Source of the DNA: Roseiarcus fermentans
GTDB lineage: Bacteria > Pseudomonadota > Alphaproteobacteria > Rhizobiales > Beijerinckiaceae
Reading direction: 5' to 3'
DNA length: 64,000 bases
Assembly (NCBI RefSeq): GCF_003315135.1
Contig: NZ_QNRK01000014.1
Coordinates: forward strand, 1-64,000
Part shown: one piece after another, positions 55,318 to 63,825 of the stretch
Position numbering within the stretch: position 1 is the first letter of the stretch
Layout of the letters: every line of letters starts with the position of its first letter
Made by a program: the position numbers and the translations under genes
Notes under the pieces: generated by a model
What the model was told of the DNA's origin: nothing
Database searches by the model: none
The model's input: the letters and a program-made list of their open reading frames with translations, nothing else

Positions 55318-55554
55318 CTACAAGCCCGGGCCCGCCGCCCCGCTGCCCGGGCTACGCGTCCGCTGGGCGATCACATCGGCGACGTCGGCCCAATCCTGCG
55401 CCATCTCGTCGCTGCTCGCCTCCTCGGCCCGCTGCCGGGCGACGGCGCCGGCCTCCGCCCCGAGGTTGGCGAGGAGCGCGGTCGCCTCGAAGTCGACGCC
55501 AAGGCGGACGGCGCGGGGACGCCGTGCGGCAAACAGGCGCGCCGCCCCTTTCAT
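55318..55554 (-). CDS. possible small protein, second of a pair
   Basis: A 78-residue reading, MKGAARLFAARRPRAVRL then DFEATALLANLGAEAGAVAR and ASSDEMAQDWADVADVIAQ, with the regular helical composition of a true protein and a GCGGGACG ribosome site before ATG 55554. It begins 10 bases after the stop codon of the small ORF at 55565-55774. No family recognised. The tail (SPGSGAAGPGL) may be overrun. Bases 55258-55317 hold nothing clear. Confidence 0.45.
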   Translation of the reverse strand: MKGAARLFAARRPRAVRLGVDFEATALLANLGAEAGAVARQRAEEASSDEMAQDWADVADVIAQRTRSPGSGAAGPGL

Positions 55555-55564
55555 CGTCCCGCCG

Positions 55565-55774
55565 TCATGTGAAGGGCCAGTCGGAGCCGATCTGCGCCGC
55601 CAGGGCGACACGGGGCGAGGGCTGGTCGTCGGGCCTGCACGCCTCCTTGCCGGTCGGACCGCGGCCGGAACGGCGCGACCGCGCCTCGCTCGCCCCGTCC
55701 GACCCGGGACGCGCGCCGCCGAGCCTGTTCATTCCATTGTCTGCGCCGAGGCGCTCGCCGTCTGCATCCGCCAT
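55565..55774 (-). CDS. possible small protein, first of a pair
   Basis: A 69-residue reading (MADADGERLGADNGMNRLGG...AAQIGSDWPFT) with GAGAGGGG 6 bases before ATG 55774. The N-terminus is Gly/Arg/Asp-rich and probably disordered. The spacing to the next small ORF suggests an operon. No family recognised. Confidence 0.4.
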   Translation of the reverse strand: MADADGERLGADNGMNRLGGARPGSDGASEARSRRSGRGPTGKEACRPDDQPSPRVALAAQIGSDWPFT

Positions 55775-55877
55775 GTTCATCCCCTCTCATCGTATCCGTG
55801 ACCTTGGGAATGAGACGATTGTGAACGTAGCGGCCGATCTTGCCGTGACGAGGATCACATCGCGTGCGGCGCCGCGT

Positions 55878-56462
55878 TCACCAGGTCGTGAAATGCCGCT
55901 CGACGGCGGCCAGGAATTTCTTCCTGCGCTCGGGCCGGGTGTGGTTCATGTCGTAATGGGCGAGATAGTCGCAACGCGCGCCGGGAGCGCAGATTCCGCG
56001 CAGCGAGCGGGCCAGGAAGCGCCGTGGCGGATCGCCCATCAGGATCGTCAGCAACCGGTCGCCGCCATAGGTGCAGACCACGCCGAGCCGCTTGACGTTG
56101 TGCAGGGTGGGAACGTAATCGCCGTTGTCCTTCAGGCTGAAGCTGACGCCGGGGATGAACACCCGGTCGACGAAGCCCTTCAGGATCGCCGGCAATCCCA
56201 TGTTCCAGACCGGAAAGCAGAAGACCAGCGCCTCGGCCGCGAGCAGGCGGTCGACCCACGGGGCGACGTTGCGGCGGTTCAGGGACGGGTCGTGATAGTC
56301 GATCCGCTCCTCGCGGCTCATGACGGGGTCGAACTTTTCCGCGTAGAGATCGCAGTCGTCGACGTCGTGACCGCGGGCGCGCAACGTCCGCACAGTCGCC
56401 TCGTGCAGGGCCGCGGCGAAGCTCGTTTCGACCGGGTGAGCATAGAGGACGAGAATGCGCAT
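55878..56462 (-). CDS. NAD(P)H dehydrogenase (quinone)-type flavodoxin-fold protein
   Basis: A 194-residue flavoprotein of the NQO1/MdaB/KefF fold. Motifs are MRILVLYAHPVETSFAAALH (FMN/FAD phosphate), CDLYAEKFDPVMS and FCFPVWNMGLPAILKGFVDRVFIPG. It reduces quinones or similar acceptors with NAD(P)H. It is the last gene of the six-gene operon, 12 bases after the FAD-linked oxidase. Confidence 0.9.
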   Translation of the reverse strand: MRILVLYAHPVETSFAAALHEATVRTLRARGHDVDDCDLYAEKFDPVMSREERIDYHDPSLNRRNVAPWVDRLLAAEALVFCFPVWNMGLPAILKGFVDRVFIPGVSFSLKDNGDYVPTLHNVKRLGVVCTYGGDRLLTILMGDPPRRFLARSLRGICAPGARCDYLAHYDMNHTRPERRKKFLAAVERHFTTW

Positions 56463-56474
56463 CGGACGGGACGC

Positions 56475-57905
56475 TCAGCTCTGCGCGGCGAGCGCGCGGG
56501 CCTCGAGCCCGGGGAACAGGAAATTCTGTCCGGACGCGTAGTCGAAGTCCGGGTCCGCCCAGGCGATCATCTTGCCCGGATTGAGCAGCCCCTGCGGATC
56601 AGTGTCGCGCTTGAAAGCGAGCTGGGTCGCGTCGGTCTGCTTCATCCCGCCCTCCTCGAGCGTGTAGCGATGCGGATTGAACACCATCGCGCCCATCGCC
56701 TCGTGCTCGTCGATGAGCGCCTGAAGCCGCTCCTCGGTGGTGAAGCGCACCAGCGGCAGGCCGGCGAAGCCGATCCGGCCGTTGAAACGGATGATCTCCA
56801 GATGCCCGACCGCTTCGTCGCCGAAGCGCTCGTGGATACGGCGAATCATGGCGAGGCCCCCGTCCTCCGGATACCGGACCTGAAGATAGGTGATCTTGGG
56901 ATCGACCCTCAACGCCCGCAGCGTCGTGTGGTTCCACGCCAGCTCGTAATTCGGCGGCAGCCCGGCGAGCGTCTCTCTGGGCGCGCGACTGGAGACGAAC
57001 AGCAGCTCGGCGCCCTTGACCGGCCGGGTGAAGGCCTCGAACGCGTCGAGCGCATGCGGCGCCACCATGGCGAGGACGACGCTCTTGCCCTCGGGGATGA
57101 TCGAACGGTGGCGCAGGAAGTACCGGGCGGGGGCCGGCGCGGCGATCACGGTGACGAGCTTCTTGAGGATACCGTCCTGCTCGCCGAGCGCGAGCCCATA
57201 GGCCGCGGCGGCGTCGAACGAATCGAAACCGACGATCACGTCGACCCAGTCGTAGGCCGCCGTCAGCGGCATTTCGACCTCGGTGATGATGCCGTTGGTG
57301 CCGTAGGCGTGCACCGCCTTGTGCAGGTCGGCGCCGGTCAGCTCCAGCGTGCGCGGGCTCGCTTCCATCGTCATGACGCGCAGGCGCAGCACGTTGCCGA
57401 AGTCGCGCAAGCCCCCCCAGGTGATCGAGCCGACGCCGCCGGAGCCGCCGGCGATGAAGCCGCCGATCGACGCCGTCGCCCGGGTCGAGGGGAACATGCG
57501 CAATTCCTGGCCCGACGCAGCGGCGGCCTTGTCGATGTCGGCCAGCAGCGCGCCGGGCTCGCAGACCACGCGGCCGGGCGCGATGGCGAGGATCCTGTTC
57601 ATCTCGATCAGGTTCAAGAGCACGCCGCCGTCGAGCGGCATCGCCTGGCCGTAGTTGCCGGTTCCGCCGCCGCGCGCGGTCACCGGGATGGCGAGCTCAT
57701 GCGCCGCGGCGAGGATGGTCGCGACCTGCCGCTCGTCTTGAGGCGTCACCACGAGGTCGGCCGTCACCGGCTCGAGCTGGCGCTTGAGGACCGGCGAATA
57801 CCAGTAGAAGTCGCGGCTCTTCTGCTTCACCAGAACCGGATTGTCCTCGCACTTGATCGGGCCGATCAGCGCGCGGAAGGCGGCGATGTCATACGGTCTG
57901 GTCAC
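56475..57905 (-). CDS. FAD-linked oxidase (GlcD/PCMH type)
   Basis: A 476-residue FAD-binding oxidoreductase. The PCMH FAD-binding domain (about 40-220) contains VTPQDERQVATILAAAHELAIPVTARGGGTGNYGQAMPLDGGVLLNL and TIGGFIAGGSGGVGSITWGG-like segments. The C-terminal domain resembles glycolate/lactate/sugar-acid oxidases and ends QGLLNPGKMIAW. The start is GTG at 57905 in a GTGA overlap with the amidohydrolase stop codon. Its substrate is probably a product of the amidohydrolase or creatininase reactions. Confidence 0.9.
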   Translation of the reverse strand: MTRPYDIAAFRALIGPIKCEDNPVLVKQKSRDFYWYSPVLKRQLEPVTADLVVTPQDERQVATILAAAHELAIPVTARGGGTGNYGQAMPLDGGVLLNLIEMNRILAIAPGRVVCEPGALLADIDKAAAASGQELRMFPSTRATASIGGFIAGGSGGVGSITWGGLRDFGNVLRLRVMTMEASPRTLELTGADLHKAVHAYGTNGIITEVEMPLTAAYDWVDVIVGFDSFDAAAAYGLALGEQDGILKKLVTVIAAPAPARYFLRHRSIIPEGKSVVLAMVAPHALDAFEAFTRPVKGAELLFVSSRAPRETLAGLPPNYELAWNHTTLRALRVDPKITYLQVRYPEDGGLAMIRRIHERFGDEAVGHLEIIRFNGRIGFAGLPLVRFTTEERLQALIDEHEAMGAMVFNPHRYTLEEGGMKQTDATQLAFKRDTDPQGLLNPGKMIAWADPDFDYASGQNFLFPGLEARALAAQS

Positions 57906-59212
57906 GGGACAGTCCCCAGCGCTTCGAGTTCGGCGTAGTCGGGCGGCGGCGGCGCGCGCTTTCCCGCGCGCAGCACGATCCGGTCGGCGTGCGGGCGGGC
58001 GAACAGCTGGGTGAAGTCGCGCGCGTCGGTCAGCACGAGGTCGGCGGGGGCGCCCGCCCTGACGCCGTCGAGCGCGAGGCCCATCGCCCGCGCCGGCGCC
58101 TCGCGCACCACCGGCGCCCAGCGCGCGAACGGATAGTCGAGATGCAGAATGCGCACGCCCTCGCGCCAGACCTCGAGCATGTCGAGATCGCCATAGGCGT
58201 AGAACGGGTCACGCACGTTGTCGCTGGCGATCATCACCTCGACGCCGGCGTCGCTGAGTTCGTGCAGGGCGGTCACGCCGCGCCAGCGGGGGGTGCGGCC
58301 GGCGTGGCGGTCCTGCAGGAACAAATTGCACATCGGCAGCGAGACGACGCTGACGTTCGCCCGCGCCGCGGCCTCGATCGCGCGCTTATGCTCGTCCTCG
58401 TCCTGGACGCTGAGCGAGCAGCAGTGGCCGGCGAGGATGCGGCCGGGAAAGCGGCGCGCGAGCGCCATGTCCGCGATCACGCGCAGCGAGCGCGCCTCCG
58501 GGTCGGCCGATTCGTCGACGTGGAAGTCGAGGTCCCAGCCCTTGCGCTCGGCGAGCGCGAACAGGACGGCGAGGCCGTCGCCGAGCTCGGGAACCATGTA
58601 GGTGACGGCCCCCAGCACGCCGGTCCCGTACGCGTCGAGCATCGCCTCGACGTGGCCCATGTGGGCGGCGTCGAGCGCCGACTCGATCTTGAACAGCGGC
58701 GCGGCCTGAAGCGCGATCCGTCCCTTCCAGCGCTCGCGCGCCTCGGCCAGCACCGGCCAGCTGATGCGGGTCTGCGGCCCGACGCTGTCGATGTGAGTGC
58801 GGATGGCGGCGGACCCGTGCGCGTAAGCCGTGCGCAGGCAGAAATCCATGCGGGCGGCGACGTCCTGCGCGGTCCAGTGCGCCTCGCGATCGCGGGTCAC
58901 GGCGTCGAGCGCGCCCCAGAAATCGCCGGTCGGGTTGTGGGTCCGGCGCCAGATGTGCGCCTTGTCGAGATGGGTGTGCGCGTCGACGAAGGTTTCGAGC
59001 GCGATGCGGCCGGCGAGATCGACCCGCCGCACGTCGGGATGCGCCGCGGTCCCGGCCGGCGCGACCGCGGCGAACCGTTCGCCGTCGATCAGCAGATCGA
59101 CCAGGACGAAGCCGTCGCGATCGACCGGCTCGCCCCGGAAAGGACAATGGCCGGCGAGCAGCCGCGCGCCGGCGAGAAGGAAGGGGCCGGAATCGGGGAT
59201 CGCGGGGATCAT
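57902..59212 (-). CDS. cytosine-deaminase-like amidohydrolase
   Basis: A 436-residue metal-dependent amidohydrolase of the cytosine deaminase (CodA) branch. Metal sites are VDAHTHLDKAHIW (HxH), the Glu/His in DFHVDES, LAGHCCSL and the Asp of IASDNVRDPFYAYGD. The pattern HxHxDKA and SDNVRDPF is close to CodA. It removes ammonia from a ring or opens a cyclic amide. It overlaps both neighbours by four bases, so it is the central catalytic gene of the operon. Confidence 0.92.
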   Translation of the reverse strand: MIPAIPDSGPFLLAGARLLAGHCPFRGEPVDRDGFVLVDLLIDGERFAAVAPAGTAAHPDVRRVDLAGRIALETFVDAHTHLDKAHIWRRTHNPTGDFWGALDAVTRDREAHWTAQDVAARMDFCLRTAYAHGSAAIRTHIDSVGPQTRISWPVLAEARERWKGRIALQAAPLFKIESALDAAHMGHVEAMLDAYGTGVLGAVTYMVPELGDGLAVLFALAERKGWDLDFHVDESADPEARSLRVIADMALARRFPGRILAGHCCSLSVQDEDEHKRAIEAAARANVSVVSLPMCNLFLQDRHAGRTPRWRGVTALHELSDAGVEVMIASDNVRDPFYAYGDLDMLEVWREGVRILHLDYPFARWAPVVREAPARAMGLALDGVRAGAPADLVLTDARDFTQLFARPHADRIVLRAGKRAPPPPDYAELEALGTVP

Positions 59213-59994
59213 GGCTCGCGCCTCCGCGCGCTGTCGTGCCAGCGGTGCAGCAGCAGCCAGGACAGCGTGGTCGTGCAAACGAAGATCGCCACGCCGCTGA
59301 CCGAAATTAGCACCAGCGCCGCGAACATGCGCGGAATGTTGAGGCGATAGCCCGACTCGACGATGCGGAAGGCGAGGCCCGCGCCCTCGCCCGCCGAGCC
59401 CGCCGCGATCTCGGCCACGATCGCGCCGATCAGCGCGAGCCCGCCGCCGATCCGCAACCCCCCGAGGAAGTAGGGCAGGGCCGCCGGGATCCTGAGCCAG
59501 AGAAGCTGCCGCCACGACGAGGCGCGATACATCTGGAACAGGTCGAGCAGGTTGTGGTCGACCGACGTCAGGCCGAGGGAGGTGTTGGCGAGGATCGGAA
59601 AGAACGCCACCAGGAAGGAGCAGACCAGCACCGCCTCGCCGGGCGTGAGGTAGACGAGCAGCAGCGGCGCGATCGCGATGACCGGCGTCACCTGGAGAAT
59701 CACCGTGAACGGGAAGAAGGTGTATTCGAGCGGTCGCCACTGGGCGAACAGAAGCGCGAGCAGCGTGCCCCCGACGGTCGCGGCGACCAGCGCCTCGAGC
59801 GTGATCGACAGGGTGACGACCAGCGACCCCGACAGCGTCGGCCAGTCCTTGACCAGGGTCGCGCCGATCAGGCTCGGCGCCGGCAGGATCACCGGGGGGA
59901 TATGGTTGATGCGGACGATCGCCTCCCATGCGGCGAGCGCCGCGAGGAAGGCCAGCGCCGGGAGGAGGGTGCGGATCGCCCGGTCCCGGTTCAT
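59209..59994 (-). CDS. ABC transporter permease, nitrate/taurine/thiamine-precursor type
   Basis: A 261-residue permease with six membrane segments and the EAA loop (SSWRQLLWLRIPAALPYFLGGLRIGGGLALIGAIVAE). It is of the SsuC/TauC/ThiX type and works with the ATPase and substrate-binding protein just upstream. Overlaps both neighbours by four bases. Confidence 0.94.
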   Translation of the reverse strand: MNRDRAIRTLLPALAFLAALAAWEAIVRINHIPPVILPAPSLIGATLVKDWPTLSGSLVVTLSITLEALVAATVGGTLLALLFAQWRPLEYTFFPFTVILQVTPVIAIAPLLLVYLTPGEAVLVCSFLVAFFPILANTSLGLTSVDHNLLDLFQMYRASSWRQLLWLRIPAALPYFLGGLRIGGGLALIGAIVAEIAAGSAGEGAGLAFRIVESGYRLNIPRMFAALVLISVSGVAIFVCTTTLSWLLLHRWHDSARRREP

Positions 59995-60833
59995 TGCGAT
60001 CCCGTCTCCCCGCCCGCGGGTTCCGCGCCCATGGCGCGATGCAGCGCCCGCGACGTCTCCCGGCAGAGCTCGGCGTATTCGGCCCTGAGCCGGAAATCCT
60101 CGTTGCGCGGCTGCGGCGCGGGCACGGCGACTTCCGCCACCACGCGGCCGGGGCGCGGCGCCATGACGACGATGCGGTCGGACAGATAGACGCTCTCGAA
60201 CACCGAGTGGGTGACGAACACCACGGTCGCGTTCAGTTCGCACTTGAGCGCGACCAGGTCGTCGTTGAGCTTCATCCGGGTGATCTCGTCGAGCGCGGCG
60301 AACGGCTCGTCCATCAGCAGCAGCGCCGGGCGCGTCGCCAGCGCCCGGGCGATGGACGCGCGCATCTTCATGCCGCCCGACAGTTCTCGCGGATAGGCGC
60401 GATCGAAGCCGGACAGCCCGACCTGCGCCAGCGCCTCCTCGACCCTGGGCCGGGCCGTCGCGCGCGACTGGCCCTGAAGGCGCAGCGGCAGCCAGACGTT
60501 GTCGAACACGTTGGCCCACGGCATCAGCGTCGGCTCCTGGAACACGAAGCCGAGGTCGTGCTCGGTCGCCGGCCAATCGATGCGGCCGAGGCTCGGGTTG
60601 GCGAGGCCGGCGAGCAGCCGGAGGATCGTCGACTTGCCGCAGCCCGACGGCCCCAGCAGCGACAGGAACTCGCCGCGGCGGATCTCGAGGTCGACCGCCC
60701 TCAGCGCCTCGACGCCGTTCTGGAAGGTTTTTCCGACCTGCGCGAGGCGGGCGAGCGGCTCGCGCGCCGGCGCGGACGGGGCGTCGCCGGTTGCGTTGGC
60801 GACCGCTCGCGCGGCGGGCAGGGGCGCAGCCAT
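59991..60833 (-). CDS. ABC transporter ATP-binding protein, SsuB/TauB type
   Basis: A 280-residue ATPase. Walker A is GPSGCGKST (about 60-68), the signature is ELSGGMKMRASIARAL, Walker B is LLLMDEPFAALDEITR, and the H-loop is VFVTHSVFESVYLSDR. A Q-loop FQEPTLMPW is typical of nitrate/sulfonate/pyrimidine importers. The N-terminal 30 residues are Ala/Pro-rich. It starts 11 bases after the substrate-binding gene. Confidence 0.95.
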   Translation of the reverse strand: MAAPLPAARAVANATGDAPSAPAREPLARLAQVGKTFQNGVEALRAVDLEIRRGEFLSLLGPSGCGKSTILRLLAGLANPSLGRIDWPATEHDLGFVFQEPTLMPWANVFDNVWLPLRLQGQSRATARPRVEEALAQVGLSGFDRAYPRELSGGMKMRASIARALATRPALLLMDEPFAALDEITRMKLNDDLVALKCELNATVVFVTHSVFESVYLSDRIVVMAPRPGRVVAEVAVPAPQPRNEDFRLRAEYAELCRETSRALHRAMGAEPAGGETGSQ

Positions 60834-60844
60834 CGCGCGGGCGC

Positions 60845-61837
60845 TCACTTCGGCCTGAGGTCGAGCCCGACGCCCTTGTTGACGAACGCCAGCGTGTAGG
60901 CCTTCCGGATGTCGAGGCCCGGCTTCACCACCCCGGCCTTGACCATCTCGTCGTAGAACGACTGGATCCGCTCGTCGGTCATCGCGCCGATCCCGAGCTT
61001 CAGCGTGTCGCCGGAATCGACCAGCCCGTATTCCTTCATCTTGCCGATCGAGAAGGCGATCTGATCGTCGGTGATGTCGGGGTTGGCCTTCTTGATCAAT
61101 TCGTTCGCTTTCGCGTTGTCGCCGTAGAGATAATGGTACCAGCCGATGGTCGAGGCGTCGACGAAGCGCTGCACGACGTCCTTGCGGGTCGCGACCACGT
61201 CCGCCCGGGTTTCGATCGTCGTCGCGTAGGTGCCGTAGCCGTGGTCGGCGAGCAGGAAGATGTTGGGCTTGAAATGGCCCTCGCGCTCGATGGCGAAGGG
61301 TTCGGAGGTCAGGTAGCCCTGCTGGATCGAATGCGGGTCGGCGATGAACGGCTGCGGATTGAAGGTGTAGGGCTTCACGTTCGCGCCCTTGAAGCCGTAG
61401 GCCGTCTCCATCCAGCGATAGAAGGAGGCGAGGCCCTCCTTGCCGACGAAGGCGGTCGCCTGCGGCAGCTCGGCCCACGTGTCGAGGCCGACGCCCGGGT
61501 GCGACATGAAAATCTGCGGGTCTTTCTGGAAATGCGCCGCGACGACCACGATGTTCAGGTCCTGGTCGACCGCGTCGAAGGCGAGCAGGAGATTGCCGCC
61601 CATGTAGAAATCGAGCTTGCCGGCGGCGAGCAAGAGGCCGTTGTTGGCCTGCGGGCCGCCGGGGACGATGGTCACGTCGAGGCCATATTTTTCGTAGGTG
61701 CCGTCGGCGACCGCCTGATAATATCCTCCGTGCTCGGCCTCGGCGAGCCAGTTCGTGCCGAAGGAGACCTTGTCCGCCGCGTCCGCCGTGGCCGCGAAGG
61801 ACAGGAGGCTCAGGAGAACCGCGCCCGCTCGTTTCAT
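60845..61837 (-). CDS. ABC transporter substrate-binding protein, NMT1/THI5-like
   Basis: A 330-residue periplasmic protein with a signal peptide (1-20, ending ADA-AD). The NMT1/THI5 fold shows VSFGTNWLAEAEHGGYYQAVADGTYEKYGLDVTIVPGG, and GGYYQA is the pocket motif shared with pyrimidine- and thiamine-precursor binders. GGAGGTAAG before ATG 61837 is a near-consensus ribosome site, in keeping with the high expression usual for such proteins. It heads the six-gene minus-strand operon. Confidence 0.94.
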   Translation of the reverse strand: MKRAGAVLLSLLSFAATADAADKVSFGTNWLAEAEHGGYYQAVADGTYEKYGLDVTIVPGGPQANNGLLLAAGKLDFYMGGNLLLAFDAVDQDLNIVVVAAHFQKDPQIFMSHPGVGLDTWAELPQATAFVGKEGLASFYRWMETAYGFKGANVKPYTFNPQPFIADPHSIQQGYLTSEPFAIEREGHFKPNIFLLADHGYGTYATTIETRADVVATRKDVVQRFVDASTIGWYHYLYGDNAKANELIKKANPDITDDQIAFSIGKMKEYGLVDSGDTLKLGIGAMTDERIQSFYDEMVKAGVVKPGLDIRKAYTLAFVNKGVGLDLRPK

Positions 61838-61940
61838 CAATCTTACCTCCAGATGGCCGGGAGACCGGCCCGGGACTTGCAAACTCCGCGCCAGCATAAC
61901 CGCCTTGACGGCGGTCAGCCCAGAGGGAATCCGAAGCCCC

Positions 61941-62333
61941 ATGCGCCGACTGAATCCGAAATCGATCCATCCGCCCTTCGCCAATTACGCCCACGGGGTC
62001 GAGGCGGATGTCGGGGCGCGGACCATTTTCTGTTCCGGACAGCTCGGAATTGAGGCCGACGGCCGCATTCCGCCCGACGTCGAGGGCCAGGCGCGCCTGT
62101 GCTTTCGCGCGATCGCGGCGATTCTCGCCGAGGGCGGCATGACGCTCGCCGACGTCGTGCGCCTCAACGCCTATGTCAGCGGCCGCGAGCATCTCGCGGG
62201 CTATATGCGGGTGCGCGACGAATTCGTCGCGGGTCCGCCGCCGGCCTCGACGCTGATGATCGTGCAGGGGTTCGCGCGGCCGGAATTCGTGGTGGAAATC
62301 GAAGCGGTCGCCGCCCGCGCGCCGGAGACGTGA
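61941..62333 (+). CDS. RidA family protein (enamine/imine deaminase)
   Basis: A 130-residue RidA/YjgF protein. The conserved residues are in FCSGQLGIEADGRIPPDVEGQARLCF, VVRLNAYVSGREHLAGYMRVRDEF and the end VEIEAVAARA. The catalytic Arg of the active branch (usually in the xRx-x-x-V-x-x-L region) is seen as FARPEFVVEIEA, but its match is uncertain. It probably clears reactive enamine or aminoacrylate intermediates of the pathway. It starts 104 bases from the divergent ABC operon and 2 bases before the creatininase gene. Confidence 0.88.
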   Translation: MRRLNPKSIHPPFANYAHGVEADVGARTIFCSGQLGIEADGRIPPDVEGQARLCFRAIAAILAEGGMTLADVVRLNAYVSGREHLAGYMRVRDEFVAGPPPASTLMIVQGFARPEFVVEIEAVAARAPET

Positions 62334-62335
62334 GC

Positions 62336-63148
62336 ATGTTGCCGACCAGATTCTGGGCAGAGATGAAGTGGACCGATTTCGCCGCCGCCGACATGGCGAA
62401 TGTGGTGGCGGTGCTGCCGGTCGCCGCGATCGAGCAGCACGGGCCGCACCTTCCCGTCGGCGTCGATTCGTTCATCAACGAGGGCTATCTGAAGCGGGCG
62501 GTCGATCGGGTTCCCGACGACCTCGCCGTCCTGTTCCTGCCGGTTCAGGCGATCGGCAAGTCGAACGAGCACCTCGACTATCCCGGCACGCTGACCTTCT
62601 CGATGGAGACTCTGACGCGGGCGTGGACGGAACTCGGCGAGAGCGTGGCGCGGACGGGCTGCCGAAAACTCGTGTTCATGAACTCGCACGGCGGCAACGT
62701 CGCCGTCCTCGCGGCCGTGGTGCGGGAATTGCGCGTGCGCTGCGGCATGCTCGCCGTCCACGCCGCGTGGCATACGCTCGGCTATCCCGAGGGCCTGTTT
62801 TCACGCGAGGAGAGCGCCCACGGGATCCACGGCGGCGACGCCGAGACCTCGCTGATGCTGGCCGAACGCCCGGCGACGGTCACGATGGCCGAAGCGCGGA
62901 ACTTCGTCAGCGCCGCGGTCGCGATCGAACGCGACTTCAAGCGCCTGCGGGTCACGCAGCCGATCGGCATCGGCTGGATGGCGAACGACCTGCATGAGCT
63001 GGGCGCGGCGGGCGACGCCTCGAAGGGGACGGCCGAGAAGGGCGAGGCGTGTTTCGCTCACGGGGTCGAGGGCTTTGTCGAGCTCCTGCGCGACGTCTCG
63101 GCCTTCGACCTGTCGCGCCTGACGAGCGGGCCGCTGGCGCAGCGATGA
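62336..63148 (+). CDS. creatininase family amidohydrolase
   Basis: A 270-residue member of the creatininase family. Metal motifs are AAIEQHGPHLPVGVDSFINEG, FMNSHGGNVAVL, and AHGIHGGDAETSLML, the standard Glu/His/Asp set. These enzymes open cyclic amides (creatinine) or cleave related formamide bonds; the true substrate depends on the operon. Together with RidA, the CodA-like enzyme and the NMT1-type importer it suggests use of a nitrogen heterocycle. Confidence 0.92.
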   Translation: MLPTRFWAEMKWTDFAAADMANVVAVLPVAAIEQHGPHLPVGVDSFINEGYLKRAVDRVPDDLAVLFLPVQAIGKSNEHLDYPGTLTFSMETLTRAWTELGESVARTGCRKLVFMNSHGGNVAVLAAVVRELRVRCGMLAVHAAWHTLGYPEGLFSREESAHGIHGGDAETSLMLAERPATVTMAEARNFVSAAVAIERDFKRLRVTQPIGIGWMANDLHELGAAGDASKGTAEKGEACFAHGVEGFVELLRDVSAFDLSRLTSGPLAQR

Positions 63149-63309
63149 CGCGACGCCATGGGCTGAAGGTCCGGGTTCGCCCCGACCCGAGCCTCGATCG
63201 GGCCCGGTCGCGCCGTCGGGGCTCGATGGAAGGCGGGCGTTGGCAAAGCGGCGCTGAAGGCGGCAGGGCGCGGAAAGGCGGCCTTGGGGTCGATGATCGC
63301 CGCAGCCGC

Positions 63310-63825
63310 TCAGGCGGCGCGCGGCGTCCTCATGCGGCGATGGCCAGCGAGGCCGAGGCCGGCCATGCCGACGATCATCAGGGCCCAGGTCGCGGGCTCC
63401 GGCGCCGACACGAATGAGACGTCGATCGTGTAGGATCTGTCGGCCGAATTGCTGGCCGGCAGCGTCCAGGAGACCGAATCTGCGGTGTAGCTCACGTCCG
63501 CCGCCGTGAACCCAGAAATGTTGGTCGACGCAAGCGTAGCCGCACTGATCACCGCACTTCCGGTCAAATCTGTAAGAGTATAGCTAACCGAAGTTGAGAG
63601 CTTCTGTTTGTCAGCCCCGGAAATAAGCGTCGAATTGACTGTGACGCGTTGGCCAGTGCTAGGGGCGAAGACGGTGATAACAGTCTCAGAGTCTGAATAG
63701 CCAGCGGTGCTCGTCAGTTCGACAGTGTCGCCGAGCCAATTCGTCGCCGCGTTGGCTTCACCGCTTACCATAACGGCGGCGAGAGCCCCGGCCATCGCAA
63801 ACTTCGGCACGTACGAACTGATCAT
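63310..63825 (-). CDS. PEPxxWA-CTERM sorting domain surface protein
   Basis: A 171-residue protein with a signal peptide (1-27, ending ANA-AT), a Ser/Thr-rich beta-type middle (VELTSTAGYSDSETVITVFAPS, SVSYTLTDLTGSAV, and SWTLPASNSADRSYTIDVSF), and a C-terminal sorting signal: PEPATWALM (PEPxxWA), a hydrophobic stretch VGMAGLGLAG and basic HRRMR. This is an exosortase substrate that would be displayed at the cell surface or in the matrix. ATG 63825 follows GGGGAAG. GC is visibly lower than in the rest of the window. No exosortase is in the window. The last 170 bases (63826-64000) are AT-richer and show no definable gene. Confidence 0.9.
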   Translation of the reverse strand: MISSYVPKFAMAGALAAVMVSGEANAATNWLGDTVELTSTAGYSDSETVITVFAPSTGQRVTVNSTLISGADKQKLSTSVSYTLTDLTGSAVISAATLASTNISGFTAADVSYTADSVSWTLPASNSADRSYTIDVSFVSAPEPATWALMIVGMAGLGLAGHRRMRTPRAA

